Assembly: GCF_007066085.1 (NCBI RefSeq) | Contig: NZ_CP041405.1 | Coordinates: 3,445,001 to 3,509,000 of the forward strand | Reading direction: 5' to 3' | Source: Paenibacillus thiaminolyticus | GTDB lineage: Bacteria > Bacillota > Bacilli > Paenibacillales > Paenibacillaceae | Length of the DNA stretch: 64,000 nt | In this document: positions 16,288 through 25,203 of the stretch, in pieces | Layout: the number at the start of each line of letters is the position of its first letter | Position numbering within the stretch: position 1 is the first letter of the stretch | Position numbers and translations under genes: made by a program | Notes under the pieces: model-generated | Database searches by the model: none | Told to the model about the DNA's origin: nothing | Seen by the model: only the letters and a program-made list of their open reading frames with translations

Positions 16288-17283
16288 ATGACGCAGAATG
16301 CGCATCAAGAGCCGGTTCAGGACCCGACAGACACCGAACCATGTCCTCCGGCAGCGCAGGAGCAGACCCCGGCGGCAGACGAAGCGAATTCGGACTGCGG
16401 CAGGGAAGAGTACGATCAACATACGATTCGATATTTGCAGCAGGCCATCCAGCGCATCAACCAGCTCTATCAGAGACAGGAATATCAGGAAGCGCTGCGT
16501 GAAGCCATGCAGCTGCAGTTGGAATATCCGGAGCACCCGACCATTATGTCGCTGGCTGCCGTCGTTCACAAGCCGGTCGATCCGGACAAAGCTCTCGATT
16601 GGGCGGGTGAAGCGCTGCGGCGGGATATTTATCAGCCAGACGCCTGGCGGGTGCGGATGGGTATCTACTATGACCGGGGAGAATGGGTTGCCTTCGAGAC
16701 GGCGGCGAGGCAACTGATCGCGATGGCGCCGGATGATCCGACGCCGCATCTGCTGCTCGCGCAGCATCAGATGCGCAAGGGCGCGCTGGAGCAGGCCGTC
16801 CTCTCGCTGGAGCGGTGCATCGATATCGAGCCGGCCGGACTCGCTTACGCCACGTACAGCTATGTATTGGCGCAGTTGGATCGGACGGTGGAGTCGAAGG
16901 AAGCCGAACGTCAGGCATTGGCGATGGAAGAGGAGCATGCCTACACGCTGATGCAGCTCGCATGGGCAGCCGACCAGCGCGGGGAGAAGAACCATTCGCT
17001 TCGTCTGATGGAGAAGGCGGTCCGTCTGGATCCCGACGATTCCCAGGTCCGGGAGGAGTATATGGAGACGCTGCAGAAGGCCAACCTCGCCTTCCGCCTC
17101 GTCTGGCTGCCGGCTCAGTGGTTCCAGAAGCTGAATCCGTGGATATTGTTTGTCTTTTGGGTCTTATTCGCTTATCTTAAACCGGTACTGCTCGTTGCCT
17201 TTGTCCTGCTTCATGTGTCGACACATTGGATTAGCCGGTGGTATGTCAATTGGAAAGTATACGGGCGGCCTTGGGCGTCATAA
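16288..17283 (+). CDS. Tetratricopeptide-repeat protein with C-terminal membrane segments
   Basis: A 331-aa protein. The first ~45 residues are acidic and low complexity. Residues ~50-270 form several helical TPR units (EYQEALREAMQLQLEYPEHP, ALEQAVLSLERCIDIEP, HSLRLMEKAVRLDPDDS). Two hydrophobic segments at ~280-318 suggest membrane anchoring with the TPRs in the cytoplasm. TPR proteins usually scaffold protein-protein interactions; no partner is evident nearby. Start ATG 16288 is preceded by GGAGG-containing sequence. Confidence 0.85.
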   Translation: MTQNAHQEPVQDPTDTEPCPPAAQEQTPAADEANSDCGREEYDQHTIRYLQQAIQRINQLYQRQEYQEALREAMQLQLEYPEHPTIMSLAAVVHKPVDPDKALDWAGEALRRDIYQPDAWRVRMGIYYDRGEWVAFETAARQLIAMAPDDPTPHLLLAQHQMRKGALEQAVLSLERCIDIEPAGLAYATYSYVLAQLDRTVESKEAERQALAMEEEHAYTLMQLAWAADQRGEKNHSLRLMEKAVRLDPDDSQVREEYMETLQKANLAFRLVWLPAQWFQKLNPWILFVFWVLFAYLKPVLLVAFVLLHVSTHWISRWYVNWKVYGRPWAS

Positions 17284-17340
17284 TGACACCTTAGGCCGCT
17301 TCGCGTATGTACGGCTTCCTATCCCTTCTCCTTGCTCCGA

Positions 17341-17520
17341 TCAGCCGATCGCCGTCATGATCACTCCGACGGTAATCAGCAGCGTGCCCAGGCTAACGAT
17401 AAGCGACAACCGTTCCCGCAGGAACAGAAAAGCAAGCCCCGCGGCCAACACGACGCTGAGCTTGTCGACCGGGCTACCTTCGAGACCTCGCCCTTCTGAA
17501 TCGCAATGAAATAGAACCGC
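17341..17520 (-). pseudogene. C-terminal remnant of an EamA-family transporter
   Basis: Reading leftward, FYFIAIQKGEVSKV is followed in another frame by SPVDKLSVVLAAGLAF and FLRERLSLIVSLGTLLI, the last ~60 residues of an EamA/DMT-type transporter. A single lost base (restoring GTAAGCCC) joins the two frames. No upstream part of the gene is recognisable, so it is a decayed fragment. Confidence 0.7.
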
Positions 17521-17583
17521 CCGCAAAAGCTTGCATTCCATTCCACAGAAGAGGAAAATGTTCAGTAAATCAGGGAACCCTTG

Positions 17584-17612
17584 TTTACAACGGAAGCGGA
17601 GAACGATATACT
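17584..17612 (+). promoter_or_regulatory. Sigma-A-type promoter of the ktrB-like gene
   Basis: TTTACA (17584-17589), 17-bp spacer, TATACT (17607-17612); leader of about 90 nt to the start codon. No c-di-AMP riboswitch was recognised in the leader. Confidence 0.65.
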
Positions 17613-17707
17613 AGTCTTCGTTTTAATTTCCAATCCGTCTCGGCGCCGAACTGGCGTCATTGCGCTTATTATTTTTTTCGTTATGGACCTAAAGGAGACC
17701 TTCTGTT

Positions 17708-19045
17708 ATGACGCTGTTGAAAAAAAGGACGCTGCACTGGACGCCCGCCCGCGTGCTGGTGACCGGTTTTCTCTTTATAATTTCAATCGGAACCCTGCTG
17801 CTGAAGCTGCCCATCTCACTAATGGAGGGTCATTCCATCTCCTTCGTGGACGCGTTATTTACGGCGACCTCCGCCGTCTGCGTAACGGGGCTGGTCGTCG
17901 TCGATGTCGGCACGACCTTTTCTCCCTTCGGGCAGGGAGTCATTATTTCCCTCGTCCAGATCGGGGGCATCGGCTTCATGTCGGTGGCATTACTGTTCTA
18001 TCTGATGCTGGGCAAAAAGATATCGCTCCGCGAGCGTCTTATCCTGCAGGAGTCGATCAATGCCAACAGCATGGAAGGGATTGTGCGCACGATTCGGCGG
18101 GTCATCATCTTCGTCGTCATCATCCAATCGTCGGCCACCGTCGTGCTGACACTGCACTGGGGCCGGACGATGCCGCTCGGGCAATCGTTCACGTATAGTC
18201 TGTTCCATTCGATATCCCTGTTCAACAATGCTGGCTTCGACCTGTTCGGCGACAGCTTCCAGCAGTTCGCAGAGGATGGGCTGACCAATCTCGTCGCCTT
18301 CTTCTTGGTCATCGCCGGCGGTCTCGGCTTCATCGTGCTCGCGGAGCTGTATGATTACCCGAAAAAACGGCGGCTCTCGCTGCACTCAAAGGTCGTCCTG
18401 TCGATGACGGCGCTTCTCGTCGTGGGTGGCGCGCTGCTGCTCTTCATCTTCGAGTTCTCGAACAGCTATACGCTCGGATCGATGAGCTGGGAAGGCAAGA
18501 TCTACGCTTCCTTCTTCCAGTCGGTCTCGACCCGTTCCTCGGGCACCGTAACGCTGGATGTGGCGGATATGCGCCAGGTGACGCAGTTTTTCCTGATTAT
18601 GCTCATGTTCGTCGGCGCTTCGCCCGGGTCTGCGGGCGGCGGGATTAAGACGACGACGTTCGCGATTCTGATGGCAGCCGTCTATGCGATGCTGAAGGGG
18701 CGCGAGGATGCCGTGCTGTTCCGTCACCGTCTGCCGAAAGATCTGATCATCAAGGCGTTGACCGTGATTTTCCTGGCGCTGTTCATGGTGCTGTCGGTCT
18801 CGATGCTGCTGGCGGTCACCGAGGATGTGCCGTTCATCAGCATTCTGTTCGATACCGTATCGGCTGTAGCAACAGTGGGCATGTCGATGGGGCTGACCCC
18901 CGATCTGTCCCCCTTCGGGAAGCTCGTCATCGCCATGACGATGTTCATCGGCAGAATCGGGCCGATGACGCTCGCCTACGCGCTCGGCAATCGCCGGGAG
19001 CAATCGCTCTATCGTTACCCGGAAGGGAAAATCATGATCGGATAA
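17708..19045 (+). CDS. ktrB: TrkH/KtrB-family potassium transporter subunit
   Basis: A 445-aa membrane subunit of a Ktr K+ uptake system. The four M1-P-M2 repeats each carry a selectivity-filter segment: TSAVCVTGLVVV, SLFNNAGFDLF, SVSTRSSGTVTLD and SAVATVGMSMGLT. The gating loop GASPGSAGGGIKTTT in the third repeat is typical of KtrB. It needs a KtrA/KtrC RCK subunit, which is not adjacent, an arrangement seen for KtrD. Start ATG 17708 follows AAAGGAGA. A strong terminator closes the gene. Confidence 0.93.
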   Translation: MTLLKKRTLHWTPARVLVTGFLFIISIGTLLLKLPISLMEGHSISFVDALFTATSAVCVTGLVVVDVGTTFSPFGQGVIISLVQIGGIGFMSVALLFYLMLGKKISLRERLILQESINANSMEGIVRTIRRVIIFVVIIQSSATVVLTLHWGRTMPLGQSFTYSLFHSISLFNNAGFDLFGDSFQQFAEDGLTNLVAFFLVIAGGLGFIVLAELYDYPKKRRLSLHSKVVLSMTALLVVGGALLLFIFEFSNSYTLGSMSWEGKIYASFFQSVSTRSSGTVTLDVADMRQVTQFFLIMLMFVGASPGSAGGGIKTTTFAILMAAVYAMLKGREDAVLFRHRLPKDLIIKALTVIFLALFMVLSVSMLLAVTEDVPFISILFDTVSAVATVGMSMGLTPDLSPFGKLVIAMTMFIGRIGPMTLAYALGNRREQSLYRYPEGKIMIG

Positions 19046-19047
19046 CA

Positions 19048-19084
19048 ATAACCCCCGCTGCCATGAGGGCGCAGCGGGGGTTAT
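19048..19084. terminator. Bidirectional terminator between ktrB and NCS2 permease
   Basis: 14-bp perfect inverted repeat ATAACCCCCGCTGC / GCAGCGGGGGTTAT between two convergent genes. Confidence 0.75.
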
Positions 19085-19110
19085 GTGTGTTCGGAATCCA
19101 CTATCACTGG

Positions 19111-20457
19111 CTATGCTGCCGTATCCGTTGGGGCTTCCTTGGCCGAAGCGGCGCGCCCGCTCGGAATAATCAGATTCAATACAAGCGCAGCGATCGCGCC
19201 GACGGTAATGCCGGAGGATAAAATATAGGCGGCGAAGTCAGGCAGGCCGACCAGCGCGTCCTTCGGCAGCACCGTCACGGCCATCGTCAGCAGGACCGGT
19301 ACCCCGATAATCATCATCGCGCGCTCATCAAGGTCAATCAGTTGAATGACCTTGAGACCGTTCACGACAATCGCGACGCAGACGACGCCGAAGATGCCGT
19401 TGATGACCGGCTCCGGAATGCATGTGATCGCCGTAGACAGCTTCGGCACGAGACCGAGCAGGAGCAGGATGATGCCGCCCGCCATAATCGCCATGCGGCT
19501 GCCTACTCCCGTCACCGCGATCAGGCCGGCGTTCGAAGAATAACCGGTCATCGGCGTGCCCCCGAAGAGGGCGCCGGCGAAGCAGCCGAGTCCCTCGCCG
19601 GCGGCGGCGCGGTTCAAGCGCTCGTCCGTCAAGTCTTGGCCGGTAACTTGGGAGATGACGAACCAGGTTCCGGTCGTCTCGATCAAGATAATGAAATAAA
19701 CGAAGACCATCGTCAAAATAGCGCTTATGTCGAAGACCGGAGCTCCGAACGGGAAGAAGCTCGGAATCGCGAGCAAGTCCGCCTCAGCGACCGGCGTAAA
19801 GTCCACCGTGCCGAAGAACGAAGCGGTAATCGTGCCGACGACGATCGCGACAATGACGGAGATCAGGCGCGACACCGTGCCCAGACCCTTCGAACGGCGG
19901 CCGAGCAGCATGCAAATAATCAGCGCGCCTGCGGAGACGGCGGCAATCAGGACATTCGTCCACAGATCGCCTTCCGCCCCATAAATATTGCTCATGCCGA
20001 CAGGCATAAGCGAAATACCGACAATGAGAATAACCGTACCGCCGACGAGCGGAGGAATGACGCGGCGAACCGCCTTGGCGAACCATTTCATCGGCAGGCC
20101 CAACAGGGCTATAAGCAGCGCCCCGGGAATCAGGCTTCCGGTCATCGCGCCGAGCCCCAGCTTGCTGCCGATGGCGCCCATGGCCCCGATAGGCACATAA
20201 GACGGTCCCTGAACGACAGGCAGACGGAGTCCGAAGCCGGTCTGGATCAAGGTCGCGATGCCCGTTCCCAGAAAGCACATTTGAATAAAAAAGGAAGTGT
20301 CCGACGCGCTGAGACTGAGCAGACCGGCGATAACGATTGGAGCAATGTACAGATCCATCGCCAATACATGCTGCAAGCCCAAAATAAATGCCTTCCCGAC
20401 GCCGATCTTATCATCCACACCAACGATAAGATTGTTCGACTTGGTTGACGGTTCCAT
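19111..20457 (-). CDS. NCS2 family nucleobase:cation symporter (xanthine/urate-type)
   Basis: A 448-aa, 14-segment permease of the NCS2 (UraA/XanQ/PucJK) family. Seen: the helix-1 motif GLQHVLAMDLYIAPIVIAG, QGPSYVPIGAMGAIGS in helix 3 and the signature region GGTPMTGYSSNAGLIAVTGVGSR with conserved Asn. It should take up a purine or pyrimidine base with protons or Na+. The purine-specific subclass is more likely from the overall pattern, but the exact base is not provable. It is divergent from a Rieske oxygenase and the shared region holds a perfect TGTGA-N6-TCACA palindrome. Confidence 0.9.
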   Translation of the reverse strand: MEPSTKSNNLIVGVDDKIGVGKAFILGLQHVLAMDLYIAPIVIAGLLSLSASDTSFFIQMCFLGTGIATLIQTGFGLRLPVVQGPSYVPIGAMGAIGSKLGLGAMTGSLIPGALLIALLGLPMKWFAKAVRRVIPPLVGGTVILIVGISLMPVGMSNIYGAEGDLWTNVLIAAVSAGALIICMLLGRRSKGLGTVSRLISVIVAIVVGTITASFFGTVDFTPVAEADLLAIPSFFPFGAPVFDISAILTMVFVYFIILIETTGTWFVISQVTGQDLTDERLNRAAAGEGLGCFAGALFGGTPMTGYSSNAGLIAVTGVGSRMAIMAGGIILLLLGLVPKLSTAITCIPEPVINGIFGVVCVAIVVNGLKVIQLIDLDERAMMIIGVPVLLTMAVTVLPKDALVGLPDFAAYILSSGITVGAIAALVLNLIIPSGRAASAKEAPTDTAA

Positions 20458-20500
20458 AAGTGTACTGTTCCTCCCATTGCGGTTCGAATGTAGTCCTTGA

Positions 20501-20552
20501 TGTGATGTAGCTCACAACTCCAGATTATAAATTCTATCCCCCGATTTGTATA
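20501..20552 (-). promoter_or_regulatory. NCS2 permease promoter with CRP/FNR-type palindrome at the start site
   Basis: Read leftward, TATACA (20552-20547) and TATAAT (20529-20524) are 17 bp apart. The perfect inverted repeat TGTGATGTAGCTCACA fills 20501-20516, at about +1 to +16, a position expected to repress the permease. Confidence 0.55.
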
Positions 20553-20721
20553 GATAATTTACGAATATTTTTTTATTTTATAGAATTATTGTTCGTGTTT
20601 TAAGTTGACCTCCTCGTATTTATCTCCTAAAATAAGAAATGAATTGATTGATTATCGAACTTTCGAACCAAAACTCTCATTCATTAATAACACTTCCATG
20701 CAAAGGGGATATACCAAGATC

Positions 20722-21699
20722 ATGATCATCCAGGATGAAGTACTGCGCAAGGAATGGATTGTCGCCTGCCGGGCGGATGAGGTGAAGGAGAAGCCGATTC
20801 AAGTCCACATCATGGGAGAGCGTGTCGTCGTATTCCGCACGGGGAACGGCGTGTATGCGTTCAAGGATCTGTGCATCCATCGCGGGGCGGCGTTATCGTT
20901 GGGCTGCGTCAAGAACGGGAATCTGGTCTGCCCGTATCATGCGTGGGAATTCGACCCTTCCGGCGCCTGCGTGCACATTCCGCAGCTGCCGGCGGAGCAG
21001 GCTATTCCGAAGAAAGCGCAAGTAACGGCATACGGATGTGAAGAGCGTTACGGCTTCATCTGGGTCAATCTAAGCGGCAAGGACACGCCGTGGTTCCCGT
21101 TCCCGGAATATGAAGCGGAGGGCTGGCGCCATGTCGTCTGGGGGCCGCAGACCGTCGAAGCGAAGCCGCCGCGCATCGTGGAGAACTTCCTCGATGTCGG
21201 CCATCTGGCCGTCGTGCATGAAGGCTACCTTGGGGTCGAGACGCATACCGAGATCGGAGATTACCGGGTGCATCGGGTGCTGGAGGGCATCCGTTCGGAG
21301 GAGATCGAGATTTTTCAGCCGGATCCGGATGGAAGCGGACAAGCGAAGCATGTGTACTACACGTATGAGATTGCGCGCCCGCTCACGGTCAAGTTCGTCA
21401 AGCGGGACAAGGAGACCGGGCAGCGGATGTCGCTTCTGCTGACGGTTCGCCCGCAGGACACGGCGGCGTCCGTTGCTTACGGCGTCATCTCGTTCAGCTA
21501 CGATCCAGGGCTGAGCGACAACGAGATTACCAGCTTCCAGGATATGATTTTCGCCCAGGACAAGCCGGTCGTCGAGAATCAGAAGCCGGAGGATCTGCCG
21601 CTTGATCTGCAGGTGGAGCTGTCGCTCAAATGCGACCGGGTCAGCATCGCCTATCGTCAATATTTGAAGGAGCTCGGTGTCGAATGGGGAACCGCTTGA
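20722..21699 (+). CDS. Rieske [2Fe-2S] non-haem iron oxygenase, terminal component
   Basis: An approximately 325-aa ring-hydroxylating/demethylating oxygenase alpha subunit. The Rieske cluster ligands are C-x-H and C-x2-H in CIHRGAALSLGC and LVCPYHAWEF. The mononuclear iron site is visible as ENFLDVGHLAVVHEGYLG. The size fits the single-component VanA/NdmA-type O-demethylases/N-demethylases. A reductase partner is not adjacent. Divergence from a nucleobase permease suggests a purine-like or methylxanthine-like substrate, but this is inference. ATG 20722 has AAAGGGG 11 nt upstream; in-frame starts at 20605 and 20698 are weaker. Confidence 0.88.
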   Translation: MIIQDEVLRKEWIVACRADEVKEKPIQVHIMGERVVVFRTGNGVYAFKDLCIHRGAALSLGCVKNGNLVCPYHAWEFDPSGACVHIPQLPAEQAIPKKAQVTAYGCEERYGFIWVNLSGKDTPWFPFPEYEAEGWRHVVWGPQTVEAKPPRIVENFLDVGHLAVVHEGYLGVETHTEIGDYRVHRVLEGIRSEEIEIFQPDPDGSGQAKHVYYTYEIARPLTVKFVKRDKETGQRMSLLLTVRPQDTAASVAYGVISFSYDPGLSDNEITSFQDMIFAQDKPVVENQKPEDLPLDLQVELSLKCDRVSIAYRQYLKELGVEWGTA

Positions 21700-21710
21700 G
21701 CCATGGAAGT

Positions 21711-21748
21711 CACAAGTCTGGGGGCCGGTACAGGCTCCCAGACTTGTG
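21711..21748 (+). terminator. Terminator-like hairpin after the Rieske gene
   Basis: Perfect 12-bp stem CACAAGTCTGGG / CCCAGACTTGTG with a 14-nt loop, 12 nt after the stop. No U-tract follows. Confidence 0.55.
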
Positions 21749-21934
21749 GGTGTGTGGCATCGATGACGAATGACTATAACGATATCGAGCACCATATACC
21801 AAAAGAGCCCGCCCCTTCCCGTGTTCGGGAAGAAGCGGACTCCGTATAGCCATAACCTTCGCGCCTAGCGCTGCTTGCCGATAGATGAGCTGCGAGGACG
21901 CGCTACCGCATCCGGCTGCTCCGTTCCGGCAGTT

Positions 21935-22061
21935 CCGTCTGCCAGATCCGTTTCGGCAGTTCCGTTACGTCAACTCCGTCTGCCGGTTCGGTTCCGGCAC
22001 CTCCGTTAACTCCGTCTGCCGGTTCAGTTCCGGCATCTCCGTTACGTCAACCCCGTCTGCC
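21935..22061. repeat. Degenerate tandem repeats (41/36/41 bp)
   Basis: The segment CCGTCTGCC recurs at 21935, 21976, 22012 and 22053, each followed by a variant of GGTTC-GTTCCGGCA and CTCCGTTA. Units contain short inverted repeats (TGCCGG / CCGGCA). They lie just downstream of the ccdC stop. No coding role seen. Confidence 0.7.
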
Positions 22062-22068
22062 GCCATAT

Positions 22069-22578
22069 CTACGTGGAGCGGTTCTCTTCCGCCCCTGCAT
22101 CCGCAGAACCTGTCAGCTTCCGGTATTGCCTCAGCATGGCCACACGCCAAGGAAGCAGCATCCCGAACGCCAGGATGAAGAAGATGGACGCGCTCTGCGT
22201 CATCGATACATATTGCTCCACGACATCATGCAGAATGAGCCGCAAAATCAACAGCGCAACGATGACCACGATGAACATATTCGAACGCTTCAGGTATACT
22301 TGCCCATCGTTCACCTCGAACCGAGATGTGCGGATAAGCGGGTACGAGAAGCATAGCGCGCCCGCCACAAAAGCGGCAATCCCCCATGTCCACGGGATCC
22401 GCATCGCCGGCACGACAAACATGAGAAAGCCGGAAGCCATACCGACAGGCGGCATAATAATCTTTGGGGCGGATGTCGGCTTGTGGGATGCGCGCAAGCG
22501 CAGCACAATGACCGCTGTCCCGGCCGCGAGCGATACAAGCAGTGACATCCATTGCGTCGATACCAGGGCATGTGACAT
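22069..22578 (-). CDS. ccdC: CcdC family protein (DUF1453)
   Basis: An approximately 169-aa membrane protein with five hydrophobic segments. The family pattern is clear: KIIMPPVGMASGFLMFVVP followed by the P-W pair of VPAMRIPWTWG, a charged SRFEVNDGQVYLKRSN loop, and the C-terminal GMLLPWRVAMLRQYRKL. CcdC is named from its position in the B. subtilis cytochrome c maturation region, though it is dispensable for it; biochemical role unclear. ATG 22578 is favoured because GAGGTGA is at proper spacing from it rather than from ATG 22584. Confidence 0.82.
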   Translation of the reverse strand: MSHALVSTQWMSLLVSLAAGTAVIVLRLRASHKPTSAPKIIMPPVGMASGFLMFVVPAMRIPWTWGIAAFVAGALCFSYPLIRTSRFEVNDGQVYLKRSNMFIVVIVALLILRLILHDVVEQYVSMTQSASIFFILAFGMLLPWRVAMLRQYRKLTGSADAGAEENRST

Positions 22579-23199
22579 GGTCATTCACCTCGATAGTCTA
22601 AAATAGAACCGCAGGGCAACCCCATCGCCCTCGGTCGTCTATGACTTATTTTACATGAGTATGCCCTCGCTTACAAAAGGTACCCTCTTGCTTCCCCCAA
22701 ACGCAGCACATCCATCCAGTTTCCGCCAATAGGCAGCTCCCGGGAACAAACGGTTCTGCCCGTTTCTTCCGCTTACCGTCCTCTGTGGCGGACTTGCCTC
22801 ATACATCGGCGCAAGGGAGAGTCTCATAGGTTTTGCAAATAGGATTGGGGTGATATGGGTCAACAGAGAATGCGGAGGCGGGACAAACGGCGGCGGGCAA
22901 GGCGGTAGAAGATGGGTGAGGTTGTGAAATCCTGCATTAGTCAGGCTGGTGGAAAACCCCTGTTTTTTACGAAGGGGTCGAGATATCCATTTACCTAATT
23001 AAAACTTGGCGCTCAGAGCGTTTTAAGTCGATTTTTCCTACTGAGAGACGAGATCACCATAAAAAATGAAGTAGCGAAAATTCTCATGGAGTTCTCAAAA
23101 CGGCTTGATTTTACGGGATCCAAGAGACGTGCGTCGGATCCTGGGGGTCATCATTGCCTTCAGGAGGCATCCTTGCTTTCAGGAGGCATCATTGCCTCT
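22579..23199. other. Gene-free region
   Basis: No frame with a ribosome binding site and family resemblance was found on either strand. Sequence becomes more AT-rich toward the right, leading into the repeat array and IS element. Confidence 0.5.
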
Positions 23200-23560
23200 G
23201 GGGCTTGAACATGTGGAGGGAATTGCTGCTATTTTACAGGAAATTCGGCTCAATGAGTCCACATCCCGAGGAATTGCTGCGAATCTACATCATTTTAGGC
23301 CCTTTTGCTTCAAGCCGAAGCGAAACGGGTGAAATTCCTGCAGTTTTGCAGGATTCCCTTTCTGGTCAAGTCGTCCATATCGAATTGCTGTATTTGCGCA
23401 GGATTTCGCTTACCGAATAGACGTAGAAATCTGCAGTTTTGCAGATTTGGCTTACCGAATAGGCGTGTCTGGAGAAATCGTGCAGATTTGCGGGGTGGTA
23501 CAGTTGTGCAGCAATTTACGTTATTTGAGGCGCTTTTGATGAAGTTCCTGCAAAACTGCA
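23200..23560. repeat. Imperfect ~50-bp repeats with CTGCAG-TTTT-CTGCAG-like hairpins (left part)
   Basis: Recurring elements: GAATTGCTGC at 23219 and 23272; CTGCAGTTTTGCAG at 23339 and 23431; CGCTTACCGAATAGACGT near 23406 and its variant near 23451. Spacing is about 45-50 bp. Each carries a small dyad (CTGCA/TGCAG). Related sequence continues at 24985-25070 on the other side of the IS element. Confidence 0.6.
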
Positions 23561-23587
23561 TTATTTTCGTCGATTTTTTCCTTTTTT

Positions 23588-24963
23588 TAGCTAAGTCCAT
23601 ATAATTGTGTAAAAAGAAAATGGCAAAAAAGAAGAGCCATAGCAAGGATCCTCGTATAGAATGAGGTTGTCGAGACAACATTCCGATGGAGGATCTAGCT
23701 ATGACTCAATACCAGATTACCCTAGATTCACAACTTTTGCATCAACTGTTTTTATCCGAATCAAGAGATGCGGGGATTGCGGCCCTATTAGAGTCCATCT
23801 TGAATCAAGTGTTGCAGGCACAAGCAACGGAACAGCTGAAGGCGGGGCACTATGAGCGCTCAGAAGAACGTGCAGGTTACCGTAATGGATCATATCCGCA
23901 TCGGCTGACAACACGGGTGGGGCAATTAACCCTGCAAGTACCACGTTTCCGCAACGGTCAGTTCTCTACGGAACTTTTTTTCTCGGTACCAACGCAGTGA
24001 GCAAGCTCTTGTCTTAGCCATGATGGAGATGGTGCTCAATGGGGTATCAACGCGAAAAGTAAGCAATATCACCGAAGAACTGTGCGGGACGGAGTTCTCC
24101 AAATCGACCGTTAGTGAGCTATGCAAGCAACTGGATCCCCCCTCGTAGAGGAGTGGAATAACCGAAAACTGGACAAGGCCTATCCCTTTCTTATTGTCGA
24201 CGCCCTGTACGTCAAAGTCCGGGAAGACGGTCGTGTACGCTCACGTGGCGTGATGATTGCAACAGGGATTAATGCGGAGGGCTACCGGGAAGTGCTTGGA
24301 CTTACCGTAGATGATACCGAGTCAGCCGCAACGTGGGGAGCTTTCTTTACGCACCTCAAAAGTCGCGGGTTGCACGGTGTTGATGTCATTACCAGCGACC
24401 ATCACGGTGGTTTGGTAAGTGCGATTCGGCAACATTTCCAAGGCGTAACCTGGCAACGGTGTCAAACCCACTTTATGCGTAATATTCTGGACGCTGCTCC
24501 TAAAGCATGCCGTGATGAATTGAAGGCCCATGTGAGGGCCATCTACGAAGCCGCGGACGAGACCAGTGCCCGTACACTGCTGAAGCGGACACAAGAAGCA
24601 TTTGAAGACAAAGCTCCAAAGGCCATGAGGGTCTTGGAAGAGGGTTTTGACGATGCGACAGCGATCTTGGCACTTCCGGCTGCCTGTCGGATACGTACGC
24701 GCACCACAAATGCTGTAGAACGTCTAAATGGCGAGTTGCGGCGTCGAGAACGCGTCATTCGCATTTTTCCCAACCGAGCCTCTGTCCTTCGTCTTTTTGG
24801 AGCCTTGTTAATGGAGCAGGACGAAAAGTGGTCCGCCGGGAAAAAGTATATCGAGATGAAAGAGTACCATGAGTGGCGGAAGAAGCTCAACAGGCCTGCA
24901 GCTTAGGCATCTTTTTGCTCTGGCAATCTCATCGAGGATTTTACACATAAATTTGGACTTGAC
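23588..24963 (+). mobile_element. IS256-family insertion sequence
   Basis: About 1.38 kb. The left end TAGCTAAGTCCATATAATT and the reverse complement of the right end GTCAAGTCCAAATTTATG share imperfect terminal inverted repeats ending in TGTGTAAAA. Both sides are flanked by CCTTTTTT (23580-23587 and 24964-24971), fitting the 8-bp target duplication of IS256 elements. It carries one transposase gene, now frameshifted. It is inserted in the short-repeat region. Confidence 0.85.
23701..24906 (+). pseudogene. IS256-type transposase, frameshifted twice
   Basis: The start ATG 23701 follows GGAGG. The first part (MTQYQITLDSQLLHQ to VPRFRNGQFSTELF) and the last part (EEWNNRKLDKAYPFLIVDAL, DVITSDHHGGLVSAI, TTNAVERLNGELRRRERV) are clearly a Mutator/IS256 transposase with its DDE region. 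The frame breaks at a T7 run near 23978-23985, where one extra T diverts it to a stop at 23998-24000; the middle segment (SRYQRSEQALVLAMMEMVLN) is in the next frame. A second break occurs at a C6 run near 24137-24142. Both are homopolymers, so sequencing error is an alternative to decay. Confidence 0.85.
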
Positions 24964-24984
24964 CCTTTTTTCTATTGGATAGCC

Positions 24985-25070
24985 TGAAATTGATGCAGCT
25001 TTGCAGGAATCCCTGTAACGGAGTACACGTCATAAAAGAAAACTGCATATTCACAGTTTTTTCGGCCACT
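24985..25070. repeat. Right-hand continuation of the ~50-bp repeat array
   Basis: GAAATTGATGCAGCTTTGCAG and, about 45 bp on, GAAAACTGCATATTCACAG resemble the units to the left of the IS element. This suggests the array was continuous before insertion. Confidence 0.5.
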
Positions 25071-25203
25071 TAGCTGTGAGAAAAAGGGGGAGCTGTCTCG
25101 GTGCCGCTACAAAACGATTGATGGGACAGCCCAGCCCTTATGTGACGCGAGTTGAGTCCGCAGCCAAGCTCATCAAATTAACGGTGTATCTCTATATTGC
25201 ATT

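Noticed and set aside
17541..17707. c-di-AMP riboswitch before the ktrB-like gene
   Set aside because: The leader is too short and lacks the conserved motifs.
20698..20721. Upstream ATG 20698 as start of the Rieske protein
   Set aside because: The ribosome binding site AAAGGGG lies after it and serves ATG 20722.
22651..22863. 70-aa leftward frame
   Set aside because: No ribosome binding site, no family resemblance and poor composition.
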